Below are positions 6,783 through 14,079 of a DNA stretch of 20,507 nucleotides, piece after piece. The DNA comes from CAZKVJ01 sp964556225. GTDB lineage: Bacteria; Actinomycetota; Acidimicrobiia; Acidimicrobiales; Ilumatobacteraceae. The notes below the pieces were generated by a model. That model was not told the origin of the DNA and searched no databases. It saw only the letters and a list, made by a program, of their open reading frames with translations. Every line of letters starts with the position of its first letter. Positions within the stretch are counted from its first letter, which is position 1. The stretch spans positions 1-20,507 of the forward strand of contig CAZKVJ010000032.1 of assembly GCA_964556225.1 (NCBI GenBank). Direction: 5' to 3'. Position numbers and translations under genes: made by a program.

Positions 6783-9700
6783 GTGGGATCGACCGGCAAC
6801 GAATCGAGCGAACCGGGCGATCCCGCCGCGGCGGCCATCGGCGACGAAGTCACCTTCGTCGTCTCCGACCTGAAGGGTTCGACCGCGCTCGCCGAGACCC
6901 TCGACCCCGAGTCGCTGCGCGAGGTCCTCGACCAGTACTTCGACGAGCTCGGCGCGGTGCTCGAGTCGTACGGCGGACGCATCGAGAAGCGCATCGGCGA
7001 CATGATCCTCACCGTGTTCGGCGTGCCCGAACCGGCGCCCGACGACGCCATCCGAGCCCTGCGTGCCGTGGCCGAGGCCCAGCGGACCCTGGCGTCGCTC
7101 AACGACCGGCTGGAGGCCACCTGGGGGGTGCGTCTCACCAACCGGACCGGGGTGTGCACCGGACCGGTCGAGTCCACCGACGCCGGCGGCGGCCACCTGG
7201 TGCTGGCCGGGCCAGCGCTCGACGGTGCCAACAGCCTGGAGCCGGCGGCCCCGGCGCTGGAGGCGTTGGTGGCCGAGTCCACGGTGGCCGCAGCCGGTGA
7301 GGGCGTCGAAGTCGACGATCCGGTCACCGTGGAGCTGCGCTCGGGCACCGGGGAGATCGTCGCCTACCGCCTGGTGTCGGTGCCGGCTGGCGACGACACC
7401 GAGCGAGCCACGACGGGGACCACCGGAGGCGCGGACACGCGGACCAGCCGGCGCACCCTCACGATCGTCTTCTCGGACATCCGCCCGGCGCCCGGTGGAC
7501 CGCCCCCGGGCAGCGCCGAGGCCCGCGTGGCGCTGGCCCGCGCGTTCGATGCCATGCGCGCCATCCTCGAGCACCACGGCGCAACCGTCGAGAAGTTCAT
7601 CGGCGACGCGGTGATGGCCGTGTTCGGCCTGGCCCGCCGCAACGAGGACGACGCCCTGCGAGCGGTCCGGGCGGCACTGGAGATGCAGGAGCGGCTGCGC
7701 CCGCTGAACGACGAGCTCGACGCCGAGCTCGGGATCCGCCTGGAGCAGCGCATCGGAGTGAACACCGGGCCGGTGATCGCCGGCGACCCGGCACTCGGCC
7801 AGCGCCTCGTCACCGGCGACACCGTGAACGTCGCCGCCCGCCTCGAGCAAACCGCCGCCAACGGTGACGTCGTGATGGGCGAACTCACCCGCCGCCTGGC
7901 CGGGGACGCCACCGTCAGCGACGAGCTCGAGCCGCTGCGGCTCAAGGGCAAGGCGGAGCCGGTCCCCGCCCACCGGGTGCGCGAGGTGCGGGCCGGGGCT
8001 GCGGCAACGACCGGCCGCTTCGAGCTGCCCTTCGAGGGACGGGCGGCGGAGCTGGCCGCGCTGGAGTCCGCCTTCGCCGCCGTCCGGGCCGACGCCGCGC
8101 TGCGGCGCATCTCGATCGTCGGCGACGCCGGGCTCGGCAAGAGCCGCCTCGTCTACGAGCTGCTCGACCGCCTCGAACCACGCCCGCGGACGCTGCGCGG
8201 CGCCTGCCTGGCCTACGGCGAGGGGATCACGTTCTGGCCGGTGCTGGAGCTGGTGCAGAACGCCGCCGGCATCGGTGGCGGCGACGACGTCGCGACCACC
8301 GCGACACGCCTGTCGGCGCTGGTCGGCGACGACGAGGTGGTGGCGCGCCTCGGCTCCTTGCTCGGGCTCGGCGACACGACCTACCCGGTCGGCGAGATCT
8401 TCTGGGCCGTGCGGCGACTGCTGGAGCACCTCGCAGCCAACGGTCCGCTCGTGGTGGTGGTCGACGGTCTGCACTGGGCGGAGCCGACGCTGCGCGATCT
8501 GCTCGAGCACCTGGAATCGGTGCGTGGCCCGGTGCTCCTGGTCACGATGGAGCGGCCAGAGGAGGGCACGACGACCGCGCGCGGCACGCGGATCGACCTC
8601 GCTCCCCTCGGTGAGGAGGCGTGCCGCGCGCTGATCGACTCGGTGCTCGCCGGTGGGAGCCTGCCCGGTGAGGTCGAGGTCCAGGTGCTGCGGGCCGCCG
8701 CCGGCAACCCGCTGTTCCTCGACCAGCTGCTGTCGATGCTCATCGAGGAGGGCCGCCTCGAGCGCCGCGGCGACCGCTGGACAGCGACCTCCTCGCTCGA
8801 CGACCTGAGGGTGCCGCCGTCGATCGAGGCGCTGCTGGCTGCTCGCATCGACTCGCTCGGCGACGACGAGCGCGGCGCGCTGGAGCCGGCATCGGTGATC
8901 GGTCGCGAGTTCCCCCGCGCCGCCGTCGCCGCGCTCTCCGGTGCGGACCCGGCGGCGGCGATCGATCTCCTGGTGCGCCGCCAGCTGGTCACCACGGTGC
9001 GCGACCCCGGCACGTTCGCCGACCACCGGTTCCGCAACCTGCTCATCCGCGACGTCGCCTACGAAGGGCTGCTGAAGCGCTCCCGGGCCGTGCTGCACGA
9101 GCGCTTCGCAGACTGGCTGGAGTCGATGGCTGCCTTCGTCGGCCGACTCACCGAGCTGGAGGAGATCCTCGGCTACCACTTGGAGCAGGCCTACCTGTTG
9201 CGCGCCCAGCTCGGCGCGGTGGACGAGAGCACGGTCGAGGTCGGCCGGCGCGCGGCAGCACGACTCGCGGCGGCGGGCGAGCGGGCGTTCGTGCGCGGCG
9301 ACATGCCCGCGGCCGCCAACCTGCTCGGCCGGGCTGCCGCCACCCTGGCCGAGTCCGACCCCCGGGTCACCCGGCTCCTGATCCGCTGCGGCGAGGCGCT
9401 CCTGGAGACGGGGGCGTTCGCCGACGCGACCCAGCGCTACGACGACGCCGAGCGCATCGCGCTCGAGCAGGGCGAGCCGGTCAGCGCTGCGTTGGCGGAG
9501 CTCGCCCGCGTGACCCTGCGGTACCTCACCGGTGGCGGCGTCGACGGCCAAGAGGCGCTCGCCGTGGCCGACCGCCTCCATCCCCTGTTCGAGCAGGCCG
9601 GCGACCATCGTGGCGCAGCCTGGTGCTGGCGCCTGCGCGCCTACGTCGAGCTCACCGGCTGCCGGTGGGGGCCCGCCGAGCAGGCCGCCGAACGGATGAT

Positions 9701-10517
9701 CGAGCATGCCCGGCGGGCGAACGACACCGTCCTCGAACAGCGGGTGCTGCCGGCGCTGGCGCAGTTCAGCGTGTACGGGCCGACACCCGTGACCGATGCG
9801 CTGGAGCGCTGCCGCCAGATCCTCGACGCCATCGGCTCGGATCGACGGGCGAAGGCGCTCACCGAGCGGGCGATCGCCCACCTGCTGGCGCTCGACGGCC
9901 GCGCCGACGAGGGCCGCGAGCTCTGCGCCGCAACCCGAGCGAGCCTGCTGGACCTGGGGTGGAACTTCGACGCCGCGCTGGTGTCGATCAACCTCGGCCC
10001 GATCGAGCTGCTGGCCGGGCGCGAGTTCGAGGCCGAGCGTGAGCTGCGCCGCGACTACGAGGTGCTCAAGGAGATGGGCGAGCAGAACTACATCTCCACC
10101 ACCGCGGCGCTGCTGGCCGAGGCCGTGCGCCGCCAGGGCCGCCCCGACGAGGCGCTCGAGCTGGTGACGTTCGCCGAGAGCGTGGCCGGCGACGAGGACG
10201 TGCTGACGCTGCTCCAGGTCGGCGCCGTGCGGGCCCGGGTCGCCACCAGCGACGGCCGGCGGACCGAGGCCGTGCGCGTCGCGCGTGAGACGGTGGCGTT
10301 GGCGATGACCACGGACGCGCCGTCCGCGCAGGCCGAGGCGCTGCTCGACCTGGCGGAGGCGGCGTGGGAGGCCGGCGACCTCCCCACCGCTCGCGAGTCC
10401 TGCGCGTCGGCGTTGACACGCTTCCGCGACAAGGGTGACCGCCCGGGTGAAGCCCGCGCTGCCCACCTGCTGACCCACCTCCACCGCCCAACCCCCGGTT
10501 CTGGTCCCAGGAAGTAG
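6783..10517 (+). CDS. Tandem class III adenylyl cyclase-AAA ATPase-TPR protein
   Basis: The 1244-residue cytoplasmic protein starts at GTG 6783, the only in-frame start between the preceding stop (6765) and the first cyclase motif; no Shine-Dalgarno is visible, so coupling to the upstream gene is likely. Cyclase domain 1 (residues ~24-200) has metal-binding D29 and D73 and Lys69, but after N150 it has P154 where the catalytic Arg belongs. Cyclase domain 2 (~225-410) has D232, K271, D275, N349 and R353, but its first metal loop reads SDIRPAPGGPPPGS instead of the usual GST loop. The AAA/STAND-type ATPase follows (Walker A GDAGLGKS 447-454; Walker B-like VVVVDGLHWAE around D561). The remaining ~430 residues are Ala/Leu-rich helical repeats of TPR type. 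Related cyclase-ATPase-TPR proteins are widespread in actinobacteria and are thought to couple ATPase/TPR sensing to cAMP production. The neighbouring CNB transporters suggest cAMP rather than cGMP, but the base specificity residue is not diagnostic here. The last six codons lie inside a palindrome. Confidence 0.88.
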   Translation: MGSTGNESSEPGDPAAAAIGDEVTFVVSDLKGSTALAETLDPESLREVLDQYFDELGAVLESYGGRIEKRIGDMILTVFGVPEPAPDDAIRALRAVAEAQRTLASLNDRLEATWGVRLTNRTGVCTGPVESTDAGGGHLVLAGPALDGANSLEPAAPALEALVAESTVAAAGEGVEVDDPVTVELRSGTGEIVAYRLVSVPAGDDTERATTGTTGGADTRTSRRTLTIVFSDIRPAPGGPPPGSAEARVALARAFDAMRAILEHHGATVEKFIGDAVMAVFGLARRNEDDALRAVRAALEMQERLRPLNDELDAELGIRLEQRIGVNTGPVIAGDPALGQRLVTGDTVNVAARLEQTAANGDVVMGELTRRLAGDATVSDELEPLRLKGKAEPVPAHRVREVRAGAAATTGRFELPFEGRAAELAALESAFAAVRADAALRRISIVGDAGLGKSRLVYELLDRLEPRPRTLRGACLAYGEGITFWPVLELVQNAAGIGGGDDVATTATRLSALVGDDEVVARLGSLLGLGDTTYPVGEIFWAVRRLLEHLAANGPLVVVVDGLHWAEPTLRDLLEHLESVRGPVLLVTMERPEEGTTTARGTRIDLAPLGEEACRALIDSVLAGGSLPGEVEVQVLRAAAGNPLFLDQLLSMLIEEGRLERRGDRWTATSSLDDLRVPPSIEALLAARIDSLGDDERGALEPASVIGREFPRAAVAALSGADPAAAIDLLVRRQLVTTVRDPGTFADHRFRNLLIRDVAYEGLLKRSRAVLHERFADWLESMAAFVGRLTELEEILGYHLEQAYLLRAQLGAVDESTVEVGRRAAARLAAAGERAFVRGDMPAAANLLGRAAATLAESDPRVTRLLIRCGEALLETGAFADATQRYDDAERIALEQGEPVSAALAELARVTLRYLTGGGVDGQEALAVADRLHPLFEQAGDHRGAAWCWRLRAYVELTGCRWGPAEQAAERMIEHARRANDTVLEQRVLPALAQFSVYGPTPVTDALERCRQILDAIGSDRRAKALTERAIAHLLALDGRADEGRELCAATRASLLDLGWNFDAALVSINLGPIELLAGREFEAERELRRDYEVLKEMGEQNYISTTAALLAEAVRRQGRPDEALELVTFAESVAGDEDVLTLLQVGAVRARVATSDGRRTEAVRVARETVALAMTTDAPSAQAEALLDLAEAAWEAGDLPTARESCASALTRFRDKGDRPGEARAAHLLTHLHRPTPGSGPRK

Positions 10518-10546
10518 CGCTGAGCGCTACTTCCTGGGACCAGAAC
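10498..10546. terminator. Complete family A palindrome between convergent genes
   Basis: Arms 10498-10521 and 10523-10546 are perfect inverted repeats of 24 bp with a single G (10522) at the centre; a hairpin would open to a small GCTGAGC loop. The left arm includes the last codons and the TAG stop (10515-10517) of the cyclase gene. The MBL hydrolase gene ends 15 bp beyond on the other strand. Half copies occur at 1-34 and 20486-20507. A bidirectional terminator is inferred from position; there is no U tract. Confidence 0.8.
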
Positions 10547-10561
10547 GGGAAGTTGGTGGGG

Positions 10562-11401
10562 TCAGAGCTTCAGGACGGTGCCCTCAGCGGCTGCCTCGAC
10601 GGTGATCCCGTCGGGCACGTGGAGGGCGTCGCGCATGGCCTCGACCTGATCGTCGGTGCGCGACGGGTCGTGATGGAACAAGAGCACCCGGCCCACCCCG
10701 CACTTGCGCCCGAGCGTGATCGCATAGTCGGCCGCGGCATGCCCCCAGGTGGCGCGGGTGGGCAGCTCGTGGGCGGTGTACTGGGCGTCGTGGATGAGTA
10801 CGTCCACACCGTCGGCGAGGTCGAGCGCCGCCGGGTGCAGCTCGCCGAGCCCGTCGCCACCGGGACCGAGCTCCTGCGGTGCGTGGTCCGACAGGTAGGC
10901 GATCGACGAGTGACCGTCGGACACCCGCAGGCCCATCGTGCGCCCGCCCTTGTGGGGGATCTCGCGCGCCGTCACGGCGAAGCGCTCGAGCTCCATCGTG
11001 CCTTCGTCGTAGGTCTCGAACGTCCATGCGCCCCGCAGCCCTGCGGGCGGGATCGGGAACAGGGGCGGCGCCATCGCCCGGGCCAGCAGCTCCTCGGCAC
11101 CGACGCCCTGCTCGGGCAGCATCAGCCGCACGCGCGAGTCCGGGCGGTCGCCGGCGGCGAAGAACGGCAGCCCCATCACGTGGTCCCAGTGGAGGTGGCC
11201 GAGCAGCAGCGTGCCGTGGAACGCTTCACCGTCGAGCACTCGCGACAGGTACCGAAGCCCCGTCCCCGCGTCGAGCACCAGGGAGGGCCGCTCGTCCGGG
11301 TCGTACGCGATGGCCACGCACGACGTGTGACCGCCGATGCGAACGAACTGCTCCCCCGGGGCGGGCGTGGAGCCTCGCACCCCACAGATGTAGACCTGCA
11401 C
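10562..11401 (-). CDS. Metallo-beta-lactamase-fold hydrolase (PhnP/RNase Z-like group); possible cyclic nucleotide phosphodiesterase
   Basis: The 279-residue cytoplasmic protein opens with YICGVRGSTPAPGE and GGHTSC, typical of an MBL subgroup related to PhnP and RNase Z. Metal ligands are visible in order: HLHWDH (HxHxDH), the Asp of YLSDH, IHDAQYT, WGH, and LFHHDP near the C-terminus. The two-metal site looks complete, so phosphodiester hydrolysis is likely. The substrate is not set by sequence. Some MBL proteins of this broad type degrade cAMP (mycobacterial Rv1339, yeast PDE1 class), and the gene is flanked by a cyclase and a CNB transporter, so cAMP hydrolysis is a reasonable guess only. 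The GTG start at 11401 is preceded by TAGCGT with a 7-nt spacer, fitting a leaderless transcript; a longer frame upstream to 11560 would overlap the divergent gene and was rejected. Confidence 0.82.
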   Translation of the reverse strand: MQVYICGVRGSTPAPGEQFVRIGGHTSCVAIAYDPDERPSLVLDAGTGLRYLSRVLDGEAFHGTLLLGHLHWDHVMGLPFFAAGDRPDSRVRLMLPEQGVGAEELLARAMAPPLFPIPPAGLRGAWTFETYDEGTMELERFAVTAREIPHKGGRTMGLRVSDGHSSIAYLSDHAPQELGPGGDGLGELHPAALDLADGVDVLIHDAQYTAHELPTRATWGHAAADYAITLGRKCGVGRVLLFHHDPSRTDDQVEAMRDALHVPDGITVEAAAEGTVLKL

Positions 11402-11414
11402 CGCCCGGACGCTA
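11401..11414 (-). promoter_or_regulatory. Leaderless promoter -10 (TAGCGT, 7 nt, GTG)
   Basis: On the minus strand TAGCGT occupies 11414-11409, followed by 7 nt and the GTG start of the MBL hydrolase at 11401, so transcription would begin at or next to the start codon. The same geometry recurs at 17091, 17875 and 20461. No clear -35 is present. Confidence 0.45.
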
Positions 11415-11432
11415 GCCGTTGGCCGGACTGCA

Positions 11433-13082
11433 ATGATGCCTGGCGTGGGCGAGAGAATGCGGGTCTTCTGGGCCGTCGCCCGCGACCGGAGCCTGCGCCG
11501 CCTCGAGGGCGCGTTCGCCGGGTTCGCCATCGCCGAGCACGCGACGTGGATCTCCATCATCGTCTACGCCTACGAGCGCGGCGGGGTCACCGAGGCCGGC
11601 CTGGTGACGGTCGTGCAGCTGGCTCCAGCGGTCGCGATCGCGCCGTTCGCTGCGTACGCCGGTGACCGCTTCCGCCGCGACCGGGTGCTCGCCGGCGGCT
11701 ACACCGCGCAGGCGGTGGGGATGGCGGTCACGGCGCTGTCGATGTCGGCGGGCGCCGGACCCGTGGGCGTGTACGGGGCCGCGACGCTGACCGCGGTGAG
11801 CATCACGTTCACCCGCCCGGCGATGGGCGCGATCCTGCCCGCCGTCACGCGGACCCCGGCGGACCTGACGGCGGCCAACGTCGCCATGGGCTTCCTGGAG
11901 CACACCGGCATGTTCGTCGGCCCGCTGGTGGCCGCCGGGCTGCTCGCGGTCGGCAGCCCCGCGACGGTGTTCGCGACGATGGCCGGGGTGACGGCGATCG
12001 CCGCCGTGGCGGCCGCCCGGCTCCCGATCGATCCCGACTACCTGCGATCCCCGATCGAGCTCGACGCCGGCGCGGTCGCCGCCGAGGCGCTGGCCGGCTT
12101 CCGTGTCCTCGGACGCGAGTTGGACCTGCGGCTGCTGGTCCTCGTCATCTCCGTCGGGTCGCTCTTCATCGGCGTCGCCGACGTGCTCTTCGTGACCGTC
12201 GCCGAGCAGCTGCTCGACGGCGGCGCCAGCCAGGCGGGCGTCCTCAGCGCCGGCTTCGGCATCGGCGCAGTGGCCGGTTCCGGCCTGGCGATCCTGCTGG
12301 TGGGCCGGGCGCGGATCACGCCGTTCCTGGTGGGTTCCCTCGTGACGATGGCCGTTCCCATGGTGGCGCTCGCGACCGTGTCGGCGGCGGGGGCGGCACT
12401 GGCGCTGTTCACCGTGATGGGGGCCGGCGAGAGCCTGCTGCGCATCTCCGGGGCGACGATGGTCCAGCGCGTCGCACCCACCCGCCTGATGGCCCGCGTC
12501 TTCGGTGTGCTCGAGGGACTCCAGATGCTCGCCCTCGCCGTCGGGTCGATCTCGGTCGCCTGGCTCGTCGAGTGGCTCGGGCTCCGCGCCGCGCTGGTGA
12601 CCTGCGGCGTGGTGGTCCCCCTGCTGGTGCTGGTCCGGATCCCGCGCCTGCTGCGGATCGACCGCACCACGGTCATGCCCCCGCTCGAGGTCATCGAGCG
12701 GCTGCGAGCCGACCCCGTGTTCTCCGTGCTGTCGGCACCGACGCTCGACCGGCTGGCCGCCGCTTCCGCGCAGCTCCAGCCCGAACCCGGGACGACCGTG
12801 ATCCGCCAAGGTGAGCCCGGCGATCGGTACTACCTGGTGCTCTCCGGCACGCTGGAGGTCACCATCGACGGTGCGCCGGTGCGCACGATGGAGCCAGGCT
12901 CGTCGTTCGGGGAGATCGCCCTGCTCCGGGCGGTGCCGCGCACGGCGACGGTCACTGCGGGCGATGACGTCGAGCTGCTCGCGGTCAGCCGCGACGACTT
13001 CCTGGCCGCCGTCACTGGGCACCCGGCGAGCCTGCAGACCGCCGACCAGGTCGCCCAGCGCCGTCTCGCCAACGAGTCGTGA
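11433..13082 (+). CDS. MFS transporter fused to a C-terminal cyclic-nucleotide-binding domain (copy 2)
   Basis: The 549-residue product has the same layout as the 3526-5208 gene: about twelve hydrophobic segments (residues ~20-410), then a CNB domain (~420-545) with GEPGDRYYLVLSG and the cassette FGEIALLRAVPRTATV. E494 and R503 are the predicted ribose and phosphate contacts. The halves share LRRL near the N-terminus, YAYxxGG after helix 1, LTAANVA in the middle and MxRVFGxxE in the second half, so the two genes are paralogues, clearly diverged. The loop between helices 2 and 3 is AAYAGDRFRRDRV. The start is uncertain: ATG 11433 or 11436, GTG 11445 (with AATGAT 7 nt upstream) or ATG 11457 are possible and none has a good Shine-Dalgarno. 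It is divergent from the MBL hydrolase with only ~31 bp between starts. Substrate unknown; CNB control of transport is inferred. Confidence 0.86.
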   Translation: MMPGVGERMRVFWAVARDRSLRRLEGAFAGFAIAEHATWISIIVYAYERGGVTEAGLVTVVQLAPAVAIAPFAAYAGDRFRRDRVLAGGYTAQAVGMAVTALSMSAGAGPVGVYGAATLTAVSITFTRPAMGAILPAVTRTPADLTAANVAMGFLEHTGMFVGPLVAAGLLAVGSPATVFATMAGVTAIAAVAAARLPIDPDYLRSPIELDAGAVAAEALAGFRVLGRELDLRLLVLVISVGSLFIGVADVLFVTVAEQLLDGGASQAGVLSAGFGIGAVAGSGLAILLVGRARITPFLVGSLVTMAVPMVALATVSAAGAALALFTVMGAGESLLRISGATMVQRVAPTRLMARVFGVLEGLQMLALAVGSISVAWLVEWLGLRAALVTCGVVVPLLVLVRIPRLLRIDRTTVMPPLEVIERLRADPVFSVLSAPTLDRLAAASAQLQPEPGTTVIRQGEPGDRYYLVLSGTLEVTIDGAPVRTMEPGSSFGEIALLRAVPRTATVTAGDDVELLAVSRDDFLAAVTGHPASLQTADQVAQRRLANES

Positions 13083-13085
13083 CGT

Positions 13086-14048
13086 TCACGCCGGCACGAA
13101 ATCGGCGCGCAGGCGAGGCGGGCCACCGCCGTCCACCGCCACCAGGCCGTCGTCCACCAGCTTCACGAGGTGGGCGAGCACGCTGCGAGCGGCCGGCTTG
13201 TGCAGCTCCGGGCGGACATCGGCGTACAGCTCGGCCACCATCGGCCGGATGCGGCGGTGCCCGCGGCGAACGGCGTCGAGCACCTGTGCCTCCCGGGCCA
13301 GGCGGTGGGCCAGGTAGGCGTCGAGGAACGGGCCCGGCTCGGTGACCGGACCGCCGTGGGTCGGCCACAGCACGGCGTCGTGGCGGGCCCGCACCTTGCG
13401 CAGCGAATCGAGGTAGGCCCGCATGTCCCCGTCCGGGGGGCTCACGACAGTGGTGCTCCACCCCATGACGTGATCGCCGGTGAAGAGCGCCTGCTCCTCG
13501 TCGAAGGCCACGCACAGGTGGTTCGAGGTGTGGCCCGGCGTGTGCACCGCCCGCAGCGTCCAACCCGGCCCGGCCGCGATCAGCTCGCCGTCGACCACCC
13601 GCACGTCGGGATCGAAGGCGAGGTCGATCGACTCCTCGACCTTCACCGGCTCCCCGGAGGCCGTCGCCGTGTCGTCGGGCTCGTCGTCCGGCTCGTCGTC
13701 GGGCTCCGGGACCCCGCCCGTGTGCGGACCGACGGCGATCGTCGGTGCTGCGGTCTGCTCGCGGAACCAGGTCGCGAGCGGCGAGTGGTCGGCGTGGCAG
13801 TGGGTCACGACGAGGGCCCGCACCCGATCGCCCTCCAGCGCTCGCACGAGTGCGTCGCGGTGGGTGTCGAGGGCGGGCCCCGGGTCGATGACGGCCACGT
13901 CGCCGTGGCCGACGATGTAGGTGCCGGTCCCTCGGTAGGTGAACTTCGAGGGGTTCTCGGCGATCACCCGCCGGATGAGCGGCGAGACCTGGACGACGTT
14001 GCCGTAGACGACGTCGTCCAGCGGCGGCACGAACGGGATGACGACCAT
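13086..14048 (-). CDS. Metallo-beta-lactamase-fold hydrolase, LACTB2-like, with an acidic repeat insertion
   Basis: The 320-residue protein has T-H83-C-H85-A-D87-H88 (HxHxDH), TPGHTSNH, FTGDHVMG and PTHGGP, the metal-binding set of MBL hydrolases. A C-terminal helical segment (LAHRLAREAQVLDAVRRG to the end) resembles the winged-helix tail of LACTB2-type proteins, some of which are endoribonucleases. Residues ~113-139 are an extra loop with (PDDE)-type repeats encoded by three 12-bp units. There is no signal peptide, so antibiotic beta-lactamase activity is unlikely. The start is the ATG at 14046-14048, in MVVIPFVPPLDD; no clear Shine-Dalgarno precedes it. It lies 31 bp downstream of the SHOCT gene on the same strand and ends 3 bp from the convergent MFS-CNB stop. 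Confidence 0.82.
   Translation of the reverse strand: MVVIPFVPPLDDVVYGNVVQVSPLIRRVIAENPSKFTYRGTGTYIVGHGDVAVIDPGPALDTHRDALVRALEGDRVRALVVTHCHADHSPLATWFREQTAAPTIAVGPHTGGVPEPDDEPDDEPDDTATASGEPVKVEESIDLAFDPDVRVVDGELIAAGPGWTLRAVHTPGHTSNHLCVAFDEEQALFTGDHVMGWSTTVVSPPDGDMRAYLDSLRKVRARHDAVLWPTHGGPVTEPGPFLDAYLAHRLAREAQVLDAVRRGHRRIRPMVAELYADVRPELHKPAARSVLAHLVKLVDDGLVAVDGGGPPRLRADFVPA
13671..13706. repeat. Three tandem 12-bp units inside the LACTB2-like gene
   Basis: GTCGTCGGGCTC, GTCGTCCGGCTC and GTCGTCGGGCTC stand head to tail, differing by one base. On the coding strand they encode repeated E-P-D-D. Copy number can change in frame by slippage. Confidence 0.85.
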
Positions 14049-14079
14049 GACGGCTGCGCCAACCCGAGCGCTCCTGGCC

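Noticed and set aside
6762..10484. A 1240-codon open frame on the minus strand opposite the cyclase gene
   Set aside because: It is a shadow of strong third-position GC bias; its translation is low-complexity His/Gln/Arg/Gly-rich with no domain, while the plus strand has clear cyclase and ATPase motifs.
11412..13022. A 536-codon minus-strand frame opposite the second MFS-CNB gene
   Set aside because: Same type of GC-bias shadow, rich in Asp/His/Arg/Gln and without motifs.
13086..14048. Metallo-beta-lactamase conferring resistance
   Set aside because: No export signal, and the C-terminal tail and motif set point to the LACTB2-like hydrolases.
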